Assembly: GCA_935421135.1 (NCBI GenBank)
Contig: OW285191.1
Location: 2,232,001 to 2,296,000 of the forward strand
Reading direction: 5' to 3'
From: Bugulina stolonifera
Lineage: Eukaryota; Bryozoa; Gymnolaemata; Cheilostomatida; Bugulidae
DNA length: 64,000 nt
In this document: one piece after another, positions 1 through 13,000 of the stretch
Layout: each line of letters begins with the position of its first letter
Numbering within the stretch: the stretch's first letter is position 1
Made by a program: the position numbers and the translations under genes
The notes under the pieces: generated by a model
What the model saw: only the letters and a program-made list of their open reading frames with translations
What the model was told of the DNA's origin: nothing
Databases searched by the model: none

Positions 1-275
1 TATACATATATTATATACATATATAATATATAATATACATATACAATTCTCGCTGTCTCTGGCAGCTTGAGAACTTTGGTTCAGTGGATTTCACACCTTT
101 TAAATATGCTTTGCTGTAAATATACAGTATTGCTAAGGTGTGCTCCCAGGCATATCTCTGAGCTGCACTGATGAGGTGTTAAACACTGAAACAGTACACT
201 GTATGCAGATTGAGTATACACATACATATACATATATTATATACATATACACATATTATATACATATACGTATAC
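1..275. repeat. TATACATA-type AT microsatellite
   Basis: Two blocks of alternating TATA/TACATA sequence (about 1-50 and 215-275) flank a stretch of unremarkable sequence. The second block begins directly after the splice donor of the GPATCH11-like exon, so it belongs to that gene's first intron on the minus strand. No coding signal is visible here. Confidence 0.7.
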
Positions 276-279
276 CTAC

Positions 280-329
280 CAACTATTGAGTACAGCATCC
301 GACATGTAGTCTTCCTCTTCATCACTCAT
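280..329 (-). CDS. GPATCH11: GPATCH11-like protein, first coding exon only (gene leaves the window)
   Basis: On the minus strand an ATG at 329 opens 16 codons reading MSDEEEDYMSDAVLNS, then a GTAGGT donor at 279-278. The acidic start with the EEEDYMSD core closely resembles the N-terminus I know from GPATCH11 (CCDC75), a G-patch protein linked to splicing and the kinetochore. The G-patch itself would lie outside the window to the left, so the identification rests on this short motif and the clean donor. The exon ends in phase 2. Any acidic N-terminus could mimic the motif. Confidence 0.5.
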
Positions 330-2482
330 AGCGACTCACTGGTCTAAAATAGTCAGAGCAAAACTGTTAATGACTGATAGTCTAATAGCATAACACGCAT
401 GCAAAAATGTGCTAACAGAAATAATATGGCTATCATGGCTATCATGGCTATCATGATGATACCCTGTCTGTTGAGACCTATTCTTGAGTACGGCACTAAG
501 GTTTAGGCTCATGCCAACGCAAGCAGATTTATTACTGAGAAATAAGCCGGAAACTTTCAACTTTGGAATAGATAAGAATTAGTTTAGACTTTGAGCACTG
601 AGTACATACAGACGAGAAAAACAATAAACTGAAAAATACATGAGACAAGAAAATGGTGAAGTCAAGTTAGCAGTATTGGAGTGGACGGCACCTCGATGAT
701 CACCTCCAGAGCTGACGGTTCTCTGACTAGCTGTGGACAACTAGCATTTATCTAAACGACCTGGTTGTTCTGCTATATATTAGGCCCTCGATTGTTGGAC
801 ATACAATCTTGGTAGTAAGTAAGCAAACTAATACTTGGATATTCTTCCATTATTGACTATATTGTGCATTACTTACCTTCTAGCTTATTATGATATTATA
901 TTGAGTACTTACTTATGTAGTTTACTTTAGTCTGTTGGTAGGCCGTTGTCTTTGACGACCAGTCGTCGGGAGTCACCGACAGGCAACCACTCAGAACTGT
1001 CCTTACGTTGCCTATATGGGCCTAAACAGAATCAAATTGTATTATAATCAGCCGGTCGTTTTCTTTGACAACAGGATTGTCGTTGTTGTTGTACTATGTG
1101 CTATCAACTACGGATCTTTTATACACTTATTATCAACTAGGCATTCTAGAGGAATCTCCCTAAAGATCTTAAGAGATGGCTACACACCTAGTACCTCACT
1201 CCAGGGTGGTAACCAGGGTACTACGCACCAAGGCCAGGATGTGTAATCTGGATAGAGCAAGTATATGAAATGTAAACAGATACTTGTGAGCAGTAGTTGT
1301 CCACTCTTACCAACAGTGACAATCGTGTAGCTGTGCTTGGCCCGGTGTCACGTCTGTTACAGTGAGATAAATTCCTTGCTAAAAATACAAAAAAAGTATG
1401 TATTGGTATTTATTATATAAATCCCATAATACCAAAGTTTTGTTTGGGTGATTATAGCAACAGCAACTGCCAGTAATTACCTAGCATGGCTAAAATAATT
1501 AATGCTTTAATGTAAATACTGTAGCTTTAACATAATGATAATATAAATACATTACATCGATAATATTAATGTTTTTTCTCTTGAAAGGTTGCATCGGAAA
1601 TAATGCAAAATGAACCAAACTGTAAATGCTAGCATAGCCTAGTTTCACTAAAGGGAGGCTGATGCGGTTAGACATTAAAACCCGTATAGCTGTGGTAATA
1701 ATCCGTAGCAGCTTTAAAAGGTCAGACAACTCCACTAATGAACAAACAGATTTCGTTTCGAAGCTGCATTCTTTGTCAAAATAAGAGAGGATAATATTAA
1801 TAAACAATTCAATATAGAAATCGATCATTACCATTACTAGAGGAAGTGTATAGATACAGGAAGCTCATGTACAAGTAAAGCATTATTAGTCATTATACTG
1901 TTCAGTTCCTCACATCACTTTTAAGTTTTAGTCTACATGTTTAATTTATGCAAGGGTCTCTTGGAAAGCTTGCACTGTGAGTTACGTCCAAGCAATACTG
2001 GGCCATATACATGTATACATAACAAATATCTAAAGGTCGGAAATGGCTGTTTGTCCACATAAAAACTGTACAATTTTATGCTTTCTTAACACATGTATAT
2101 TAAACATATCTTTCATTCTACAGTGTACTAGCTGTAAAACTAAATCCATTATCTTCAGATACAGCAAAATAAAATAGATGTTGTAAACTGGCACGTGATT
2201 AAAAGAAGACGAACAAAATAGTAAAACACAGCAGGTTTTCGAACTAATCTAATTCTCTTTATCATAAACTAGCATATGGGAATATGTTCGTTAGTAGACG
2301 TAAATAACATGCACTAGTATATAGGGCCTACAGTGTATTACTTGATTCATTCAGCAAAAGAAAAACCTGGCAAGTGCAGTGCAATGTATAAAATATAATC
2401 CTCAAAAATAAAGTGTTATGTAATACTAGCTGGTACCATATGAGATCTGTAGTGGATGGGAGGACCTAGACACTACTAGCCT
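330..2482. other. Intergenic stretch, no gene seen
   Basis: This lies between the GPATCH11-like first exon and the 3' end of the next minus-strand gene. It should contain the 5' flank of the former and the 3' flank of the latter. A short ATCATGGCT-type triple repeat occurs near 424-455. A minus-strand segment near 665-727 looks weakly exon-like but has no supported partner exon. Otherwise the sequence is AT-rich, without domains or RNA genes that I recognise. Confidence 0.5.
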
Positions 2483-4115
2483 CTAGACACAACGCCGGTG
2501 CCTGCATACAGGAAACTGGCGGTAATGTTTATTATACTCTGACTGCCACCTGGACGTCTCATTCTTAAGCTTCTCCTCAAACTCAGCCTGATCAAGTCGA
2601 GTCGCACTCGGAGTTGTTGCCCTGTTTAGCCTTCCATCCCTTCTCCTTATTTCCCTAGCTGATAGGTGACGTTGTTTAGCCCCCTTGGCAGTCTCATATA
2701 CCTATGGACGTAGGACCACAGGATAAACCATCTACCAGAAGTGCTCAACTGAACCCACTGTGTCACAATGCCTCAGATAAGAAAGTCAGTACAGTTATAA
2801 TGTGATTATATTCACCTAACCACTACTGCATAGATCATTGTGAGTACACAGAGGAGATAACTACTAACCCCTTGGTGTGAGAGTACATTGTGAGTACACA
2901 GAGGAGATAACTACTAACCCTTTGGTGTGAGAGTACATTGTGAGTACACAGAGGGGATAACTACTAACCCCTTGGTGTGAGAGTACATTGTGAGTACACA
3001 GAGGAGATAACTACTAACCCCTTGGTGTGAGAGTACATTGGGAGTACACAGAGGAGATAACTACTAACCCCTTGGTGTGAGAGTACATTGTGAGTACACA
3101 GAGGAGATAACTACTAACCCCTTGGTGTGAGAGTACATTGTGAGTGCGTTTAACAGCAACTTCTGTTTCATCATCACCCAGCCCGTACTGAACGAAAGGA
3201 CTCTCATCTATACAGGTCCTCGGTCTACCCAAAGGGTCAAGGTCGGGCTGCTCAGATCTCTTAGATACCTTCTTAAGACTCTTTGATATAGTGTCTGAGA
3301 GAACTCTAGCAGGCTGACCTACAAAATATGCCATTCTACTGTGAATACATAACACTGTGGGTTTTCTGCAGCATACATGCAAGATGCAATACATCGCAAG
3401 GTGCCTATGGGTGTTGACATAGCATATATAAAAAAGAGGTTCACCTTGCCACTTGGGTTTTATTGGTCCGTCAGCACCACAGTTACACTCAGAGCAAGAT
3501 TCTCTCTCAGGTGGTGTGTTGGGACATGGCTGAACAGGTGGTTGTACAGTCACCCGGCACCGTCTCTCTTGTGGCCCATTGGCTAGTCTGACAGAAGAGA
3601 CATCATCTGAAGAATCTGTATCTGAACTACTGCTCAACGACTGCTCGACGCATTGAGTCTTAGTCTTACGGCCACTTCCTTCAAAATCAAACATAAACAT
3701 AAAATCAAGCAGTAATGATTTATATCTAGACTATGCTCATGTCTGCGCTACACTGTATATGTACAGAATTAAATACACATTTCATGGCTATGAAAGATGC
3801 CCTACACCAGTTTAAAAATCGGAACTTCATTTGTTCAACTCCAATATAATAGTAGAGCCTCAATTACATGCAATTCTTACTTCTTTTATTTGTTTGTTGT
3901 GATGTCATTTGTCGAGGTGTGGGTTCGGCTTGTTCCAACTCATACTTCCAGTCATCCCAAATGAAAGCTGATCTATGGTGGCCATGTTCAGCCTGTCTCC
4001 GATACTCACGGTAATTATAATTTGAATCAAAACTTCTCCGAATGCATGGCCGATTGGCTGTTCGGTCTGGGCTGAACTCCCGCCGGTAAGTTGAAGTAAC
4101 TTTCTTCTTAGGCAT
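2483..4115 (-). CDS. Unrecognised four-exon protein with S-x-Y-x-x-x-F/Y motifs
   Basis: Minus-strand exons 4115-3881, 3678-3445, 3318-3137 and 2701-2483 join in frame (870 nt, 289 aa). The start MPKKKVTSTYRREFSP and the C-terminal SEYNKHYRQF share an S-x-Y-x-x-x-F/Y pattern known from MAP6/SAXO- and MDM1-type microtubule proteins. That link is an inference from a short motif. Residues about 80-155 are Ser/Asp- then Cys/Pro-rich (CSECNC), and the last exon is charged and probably helical (ETAKGAKQRHLSAREIRRR). I do not recognise the family. The donor of exon 3 (AAT|GTACTC) is the least certain junction. It abuts, and is copied in, the downstream 50-bp repeat array. Exons 1, 2 and 4 have good splice signals. 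The function is unknown, and a cytoskeletal or ciliary role is only a guess. Confidence 0.6.
2830..3148. repeat. 50-bp minisatellite carrying copies of a splice donor
   Basis: About six tandem copies of a 50-bp unit fill the third intron of the minus-strand gene at 2483-4115. Read on the minus strand, each unit contains ACTCACAAT|GTACTC, the same sequence found at the exon 3 end (3137). The array therefore appears to have grown from the exon-intron boundary. Confidence 0.85.
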
Positions 4116-4391
4116 GATACAAAACAGACTGTAACAGCACCGTATGAAATAAACACACCAGACCACAGATAGTTTAATAATAACGGGTTAGAGTTGACTG
4201 CCAAAGGCAAATACATGCAAGACTACGCTAATTATGAAAACTAAACAGAATTAGTTAGTTATTCCAGTGCTACTAATTGAAAAAAAGTGGCAGAGAGGAT
4301 TTATTTTTTATTTTACAAGTGATACAGTTCCGAATTTTTATAAAATTGAAATAGAAATATACTAATACTTATAGCATACATGTATTATTTC

Positions 4392-5269
4392 CAGAGCTGG
4401 GTCCAAGTCATAGATTTGACTTGACTTGCCAAGTCAAGTCACAAGTCGACTTGACTTGGACTTGCCAACTTGCTGACTTGACTTTGACTTGCACATCAAT
4501 GTGACTTGACTTGACTTGGACACATGAATAAATTGTGACTTTGCCTTGGGTTCTGTCAAGTCAATCTGGCAGATAAAAATTTTGTACAGTGTTTAGCCAA
4601 CATGGAAAAAAGGTCTCAATTATCTACCTATTTATCCTTTTTACTAGATCAGTGCTACTAGCAGCACTCAGAGTATATCAATGTTAGCTATGAGGATACA
4701 CAACTCAGGCAATATCTAAGGCTGTCTGTACGTGAGACTACACATTGCATAGTCACAAGTACACACAGTGCAAGTAGTGTAAGTGTAGCATAAGTGTGGT
4801 GTAAGTAGAGAATACAATGTACAGTGCAATAATTACTAGAGTTAAATTGCAGGACTGGCCAGTGGACACTCTGTGCTGTACCATGTGCTGTTTATATGCT
4901 ATGTAACACTGTATCACCATTACAATATACAGTATATAATACTATATGACCAGTCTCGACCGTAGTGCCAATAATACGACTTATACGTATAGACTAGTCC
5001 TTTACCATAATTGCATAACATACATGTACATGCCCTGCTACACATTGGCATAGGTTTTTCATGGATTGGAATGCCTACTAAAAGAAAAAAGTGATGTTTT
5101 GGAAAATGTAAAATTTTTTGAAGTTGTCTCCCACTTGACTTGCATTTCGACTTGACTTTGACTTGACTTGCATGACGGCTGACTTGACTTGAGGCAGCAC
5201 TGACTTGACTTGCCTTCAAAATTTTAGAAGTGACTTGTTGACTTGCAAGCCAACTTGGACCCAGCTCTG
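4392..5269. mobile_element. Non-autonomous hAT-like DNA transposon
   Basis: The element is bounded by perfect 17-bp inverted termini, CAGAGCTGGGTCCAAGT at the left and its complement at the right. It is flanked by near-identical 8-bp direct repeats (ATTATTTC at 4384-4391, ATCATTTC at 5270-5277). The ends are packed with subterminal ACTTGACTTG motifs in both orientations. A terminus of the C-A-R-N-G form, an 8-bp target duplication and short subterminal repeats are typical of hAT elements. No transposase frame is present, so it would depend on a source element elsewhere. It lies between two genes and interrupts neither. Confidence 0.85.
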
Positions 5270-5960
5270 ATCATTTCCAGCAATTGTGAAAGTACACATT
5301 CACCTGCTGTAACTTACAGTCAGTTGTGCCCTTAACTCTTTGAATGGTTGAGCGGAATGAGTCACTCACAAAGCGAGTGCAGTAATTTCAGTGTGAATAT
5401 GGTTGGTCTTCTCACTGCTGCATGACTATTACTAAGCCAACCTGGAGCGAGCTGGAGTCGACACGGTTACAGCAAACACTCGCTATAACATGCAAGGAAT
5501 GTCATAACTACTGTTGCAAACGATGTTAAGCCCAAGCCTGTTCTATACTGTTGCTGTAGCCGAAACTTGAATTTGTAAATGTGTAGTATTGAACACGATT
5601 TTATTAATAATATTGTACAGTGGTGAGTGGAGTAGTCATGACTACCACTCGGTCAGTAATGGCTGTAAGAAGTTGACCCCAAATGCCAATGTGTAAATAT
5701 TGAAGGTCACGCGTCACGTGATGTAAACAAGAACATGATTGTAATGTTTGGCCATAGAGTAAATCCTGTGTTGAAGCTCTAAAATTGTCGACATTGTCGG
5801 CGTTTGAGCTGTTGTCCCATTTTTGTGATTACCACGTTCTGCTTTTGAAACAACAAGCTCGTGTTAGGTTTCTGTCGCGACAAACAGGCCGTTTAGTCAC
5901 TATCCATTACAACTTTGCAGCTCTCGCTATACCGGAAACAGCATTACAGGAACACTAAAG
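5270..5960. promoter_or_regulatory. 5' flank of the ZO/TJP gene (putative promoter region)
   Basis: This gene-free stretch precedes the proposed ZO start. It contains a CACGTG E-box within TCACGTGATG near 5715 and is locally richer in CpG (5700-5950) than the surroundings. No TATA box is evident close to the start. The promoter call is positional only. Confidence 0.3.
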
Positions 5961-8900
5961 ATGGCGGGTATGCACAGAATTTACAAATCAAAGGAAATTC
6001 CCTAATTCTGAAAATTTGAAATTAATTTATTCAAAAAATGCTAATAATTTACACAATATCTGCTACAATATAGATCCACAACTATTACTTATACGACATT
6101 TTTATTTTGTATTCATTTTCTTCTATTTCTTGCGGTTTACTGTAACCTTTTTCTTCTCCTTTTTTTAATCTCATCGGAGTCACACAGACATCTGTGCAAC
6201 AGCATCGCATGAAAAACATGCAAAGTCTTGATATAAACAGCATGATGCTGATATTACAAAGTACACTGTACTATATTGCACAATAAATAAAGTTATATAA
6301 AATGTAATAATAATATAAATATAATGTCTATCACTCACAATACAATTATAATAATTATAATATTTCATTAAGATTAATTGATTAAATTATTAATGTAAAA
6401 TAAATAATTAATAGTCATAAGAAAATGTAAGAAAACCCAAGTTTCTCTATCTACCACTGTCGTTTATTTTATGTTTGTGAAGTTTCATTGTTTAACTTCA
6501 CTTTCTTTCTCTTGGCTCTAGTTTAGTTTAGTTACCTAGTTTTAAGTTTAGTCAATTACTAGTTAAAGGTTTGGCCATATTTTCTACACTCAACCTTTTT
6601 TGCAAGGAAATTTATTTATGCTTAGGTGCCTTAGAGCATTGCATTCAAACCTCAGTCAGGTTTAATATCTGTCACTTCTGGATTTTTTGGACTTATCTGT
6701 TGTAGCCTAGATACCGTTTATGATGTGGCTATATAATGTTTAAATTCGACGCATTACTTTCTGGCATTTGCCCAGTACCATTCTAAACAGCGTTGCTCCA
6801 AGGAAACAAATCCATTTTAATTCACAAAGTAAACAGTTTGAGCACCACTGTCTGCTAATATATCATATGGGTTCATTCTGTAGGAATGTATCGGTTCTCT
6901 AAACTCAACCGTTTCCCAACATCAATGATGATGGTTTCATAATTGCATACTAGTGTATAGGCCTACTAAGCTTTTATTTTGACTAAGTTGTATTTCAGAA
7001 GCCTGGTATATCTGGAGTCTTATTCCTGTACTTTCAGTTTTTAGTTGGGAAACTCAGGTTTCCATGTTGCATGAGATATTGTTTGTCTACTCAATAGTCA
7101 CGACTGCCCTGTGTGGATTAAGTGTTAAAACCCCATAACACGTATTTCTTAACTGATTAATGCTGCTAAATAAATACCAGTAGTGAGGATTTTATTCACA
7201 AAAGAGTTATATTTAGAATTTTCTTAGGAAAAACATACCAAAAATGAACATTGAATTCTTCCTAAGATCTTAAGAACTTAAAATTAAATGAAATGTCGAT
7301 CTCATCTTAGCTCAGTTGATTTTACTTCACTGTCATTTGAATAAAATCCAAATTTTTAATAGACCCAATAACTTATATTAAACATTCTCTACTTCGACGT
7401 TAGTCAAGTACCACACAGAGCCTATTCTAATGGCAACTTATTTTAGTGCTGCCGACTGTCCAGGAAGTTCTATGTAGCTGTTTGTGCTGTAAGAACAAAA
7501 TACAGGTATAGCTAGTAGGATTGCTTCGTTCTCCTTCGTAAGAACCCAACTGAGCACCTCGAGTCAGTGAATTAGTGAGAGCTTGGATAGCTTAGCTAGG
7601 TTGCCTGGTTGTCTATGTTAAGGGTGACGTCAAATAACTGATGCTTGCTTACAAACACACAGTGATTCGAATTAACATTAGATTTATGTAGCCTATTGGT
7701 AGCTAGTAGTGCGCCCGTAGAGAAGTAGCGCATATAAGAGTGGGTGATCATATACGGTCCATCTCTCTGTGAAAAAGCACAATATTAATCATGATAGTTA
7801 AGAGCTACTGGGGTGAAGGGATACTCTGTACACTTCAACCCAACTGGTTGTTCGGCAGCCATGTTTGAAAATACTGTGACTGTTTGAGTAATACTCTTCT
7901 GCTAGCTCATCAAACTCTCACTAAATCACTTACTCGGAGCGCTCAGTTGGGTTCTTGCAGAGGGGGGCAAGCCCTACTAGTTACCCTGATTTGTTTTTAT
8001 GATACATGCAGCTACGTACAACCTCCCAAGCGGTGGGAAGCTCCAAAACATTGCTTTATGCAGTATTGAAAGTTTCAAGTAGGCCTAAGTGCTACTATAA
8101 TGACTTTGTAGTCACACTAAGTGAATGGTATTCAATGGTGATTGCATATAATTATAATAACATGTATCCCATACCATGGTACCAACATACATGTACATAC
8201 AATGCACTACCAGTAGCATATAACCTAATTGTGTGATACTACAGACGAGAGTGGAGGAAGTAATGGTAGTCTTGGAAACAGCCTCAATCAGTCAGCATCA
8301 AGTCAGCAGCTGATGGAGGGAGACATAGTACAGTTCTTGGCAGCCAATCATGGCCAGTCTAACAACCAGTCTCTACAGCTGACCTTGCAGCTAGCTCTCA
8401 AGGAGAGAGACAAAAGTCTGAGAGAGAACAAAGATCTGCTGGAGAAGATGGAGCAGGTGAAACTGGAGAGAGACCGTGCCATCGAGAGTCTGAATGGAGA
8501 ACGAGCTGAAAAGTCATTTGACAGGTGATATGGGCGCATTGACTTCTGCTCCTTACGCTGTGGTTCTGCGTGTAAACAGTACACCATTTCACTACTAGAC
8601 CATTTCTCCCTTCTCTTCTGGCTCATAATTCACATTTTTGTGCAAGTATGATTAAGTAATGGATAAATCAGATCAAACTATTGTCCTGTATATTTTATCT
8701 ATAGGCCTGCATGTGTGGATAAGTTTGAAGTTTCTCAAATACTATGTCAAAATGTAGGAGGGTAGAGCTATTATTTGTCTAATATCTACTGCATGTACAT
8801 GTAATATGACTATCTGTTATACATTATGGACATGAAGTTGTACACTAATATACAAGCATTGCACACTTGACTGAACTAATTCAATGCTGTAATACTGAGC

Positions 8901-10025
8901 CCCTAATCTCTGCTATTATCCCGAATATAACTTACATTTGACTACCTGCCAGCTAGACTAATCAACTCAATATTGCAATACAAAACAATACTGCCTGCTA
9001 GTGCTATGTATAATAATACACCAAGTAGTAATACACTACATATAAATAGTGTATTGTATGGTGTAGGATGTAGTGGTATTATAGGTATTTGTTTGCTAAT
9101 GGTATCTAATTAACTCCATTAGATTTCTGTTTTGTTTTCTCCAAGTCAAGCAGCTAGATTTGTTATCATAACTCCTGTCTTTTGTATAATTATGCTGTTA
9201 ATAGGCCCCTAGCTCACTACATGTGTAGGTACATTTATATTATACTGTATAATATAATCTTATATCTGATATAATTATATAGCCTACATTTTAATATGAT
9301 GTGTTCTATCATCAACCATACATTGCATGACTCTCTGCATTGTGTACATGTATATATGCACATGCACGAGTATGTATGTACTGTACAATATGTTGCTACT
9401 ACTGTATGTACATGTAGACTACATGTTTTGCAATGACGGTTAATTTCTAATCATATTTTTACCAAAAATATCGTTTTCCATCTGTTCCATGTCATATTAC
9501 AGGAGTGGAGATACACATGAAGGTGGAGAAGTCACTGAAGGAACAGACGTAGCCAATGAGAAGTTCGGATTGATAGAGACTGAAATCATAGACACTGTAA
9601 GTTATTGATCATCAAGTACTTGACATTACATGCAGCTGATTGGCTGGTATAAATAGTATGTGGGAATCCTCATGTCCAGGCTTGCCAAACAACAACAATG
9701 ACTCATATACAGGCACAGACTGGATGAGTTATCATTATTTTGTGCAGTGCAGTTTGATAGAGGTGGTAGTTAGAGTCTACAAGCGCATTTAGTAGGTGTA
9801 CTAGTAGGCGGATTTAGCTTATACATGTAGTGCTATTAAATACTGTAGTAGACTAACATGAAGGGCTACAGTATATCACACATGTACAATGAACTGTTTA
9901 CCAAGGAAAATGCTAGTAAACAACAGGTACTACTACTGCTATTACTACTGCTGCTGCCACTACTATTACTGCTACTACTATTACTACTACTACTGCTATT
10001 ACTACTGCTGCTGCCACTACTACTG

Positions 10026-10087
<62 letters not shown>

Positions 10088-13000
10088 ACTGCTACTACTA
10101 CTACTGCTACTACTACTACTGCTACTGATACTACTGCTACTACTACTGCTGCTGCCACTACTACTGCTACTACTACTACTACTGATACTACTACTGCTGC
10201 TACTACTACTACTGCTACTACTACTACTGCTACTACTACTACTACTGATACTGCTACTACTGCTACTACTACTACTGATACTGCTACTACTGCTACTACT
10301 ACTACTACTACTACTTAGTGTAAATTGTTGTGTAGAGTAATTTTCTGTTGTTATATTAATATTGTTGTGATTGGTTGTGGTGTGTGCAACCTTGACATAG
10401 ACCAAGTGTTTCTGTGTGACAGAGAAGTTTCCTCAGGTTACAGATAATAGGGGAACAATGGTGGAGTCGCCTGCTGTAGAATTTTGACACAGTACTACAT
10501 GTAGATACAGTGTACATGTATATGATATGCCTATTGCTTTTAGACCATTACTGTAGATGTAAATGTATATAGTAGGCCTACTACGCTTACTATGTAATAT
10601 ATACTCTTTGCTTTTAGGGTACAGATAAGGTGGTATGGGAAACCCACAGACTTACATTAGAGAGAGTAAGTATATGCCTACTTACCAGTTTAAGTGTAAC
10701 TTACACTTAGGCCTACATGATATACATTGTGCAATATAATGTTGACCAATAAGTAACTATACTGCTATCTTACAGAACTGGTGGGTATGTCAGTTATTGC
10801 CTGTAGACTGTGCACCATGATTGTTGGAAGATAGAATTGCTGCTCCCTTAGTCCATCAGTAATAGTTCTACAGGAGCCTGGGTTCTACAGCTAGAAACTG
10901 ACATACCCACATGACCACAGGCTATATAAATATATATTATATGATATGATTGTAGATACACGGGTATGGATTTGGTATAGCAGTAGCAGGAGGGAAAGAC
11001 AACCCCCATTTCTCCAACGGTGATCCCTCTATAGCGATATCAGATGTACTCAAGGCTGGTCCTGCAGAGAATAAGCTACAGTAAGTCTCCCTATATGTTC
11101 ATTACCTTGTATGTCACTAGTTTGTGACTGTTTGGAGTCGTGTCGCCTTCAAGTCAAAAACTAATAATAATAGACCTGAACCACTTATTTGATAGTCTGG
11201 CATCAGGCCAATCACTGCGAAGTAAATGAATAACTTCTCAGATAGTGTTTGTAATCTCTCACATTGAGCTGACTACTGACTACAGTGCTATAGAATATAG
11301 AGTATAGTATTGGATAGTGTATACTACAGTGCTATAGAATATAGAGTATAGCATTGGATAGTGTATACTACAGTGCTATAGAATATAATAGAGTATAGGA
11401 TTGGATAGTGTATGCTACAGTGCTATAGAATATAGAGTATAGGATTGGATAGTGTATACTGCAGTGCTAAAGAATATAGAGTATAGCATTGGATAGTGTA
11501 TACTACAGTGCTATGTAATATAGAGTCTAGCATTGGATAGTGTATACTACAGTGCTATAGAATATAGAGTATAGCATTGGATAGTGTATACTAGAGTGCT
11601 ATAGAATGCATTAATGTCTATCTATAGGATAAACGACAGAGTGTTGAGTGTGAATGGGGCTAGTCTGGAATCGGTTGAACACTCGGATGCCATCAGGATG
11701 CTGAAGGAGAGCGGATCTCAGGTGGAACTGGTCGTGAAAAGGAAGCTACTTGTACCCAACCCTCTCAACGCTCAGCCAACCAAAGTGCTGCTACAGAAGA
11801 GGAGCAAACGTGATGGTGAGTAGTGGACAGCGGGCAGTGCGGTGGTGGACAGGGGACAATGTATTTTAGTGGACAGTGTAGTAGTGGACGGAGTACAGTG
11901 TAGCACTGGACAAGTAGTTGTGATTTTATATTAGCAGGTAGCTATGCTGATCTTTTCTTATCACAATATCATCATCTCATCCATCGTGTGTTACTGTTGC
12001 TCCACAGAATATGGGCTTATTATTGGCTGCAAGTTCTATGTGAAGGAGATATTACCTAACTCACTGGCTGCCTTTGATGGAGTCATCAAAGAAGGGGACA
12101 CAATTCTCAAGGTATGTACACGTAACACTTGTACATACAGTAGACAAGCAGTGGACGCATGCCGGCATCGTGTGCACTGTATACATGTATATGGTTAGCA
12201 GCTTTATTGTATGTATATGTATGTCACTCTCTAACACTTTATACTCCATTTCCTGTAGCTGAACAACATAAGCGTGGAGTCGATATCCCTACAGGATGCC
12301 AGGAGGCAGGTGGAGAAGTCTAAAGAGAAACTCCAGGTGACGCTGAAGAAACCTCCGCGAGCTCCGTCTGTTACTAACTTGCTACACAAACGTCAGAACA
12401 GGTCAGTATATCCTCCGTCTCTCAACTCTTTATTCTTACAGCATATGCAGAGCTACATTACTCGTCACACCAGATCTGTAAATAATGTGAACCCTACCAA
12501 CGTTTGGCTCAGCCTTACAGAGACTGCATGTCGTGTTCTATTGTTGTTTTTGATTTTTGATAATTTTGGTGTCTATTTGAAGTACACAATTTCAAAGAAG
12601 ATATAAAAATTGTTATATTGTTATAGTCGTTGGAAATTATTGTTGATCGTAATATGGGGTTATCTTGCCAATGGCTACATAAAGATGGAGCAAATTGAAG
12701 GTCAGACAATTCCATATTGGCAGTATGTACTAGGAAATCTAGTGATGTATTTATGCTTTCTGTATGTTATAACACAGTGACTTGGACTACGCCAAGTTCC
12801 AGCCGTACAAGACAGACAACATGTTTGTGTTAAACTCCGCCCACTTTGAGAAAGCCGACTATGAGAAACCCAGCATCAATTCCTATGTCAACTCTTCTGA
12901 GCACCTGCTCTCACCTTACAGGTATGCCAGTATATACACAGCAGACATCTTAAAGATATGTTGGCATATACAGAGCTGACACCTTGTATTCGTACAGCTG

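Noticed and set aside
665..727. Minus-strand exon-like segment encoding LVREPSALEVIIEVPSTP
   Set aside because: The acceptor is weak and no upstream exon in a compatible phase was found.
9858..10405. Poly-Leu, poly-Ser, poly-Ala and poly-Cys open frames
   Set aside because: All come from the CTA/CTG triplet tract inside a ZO intron.
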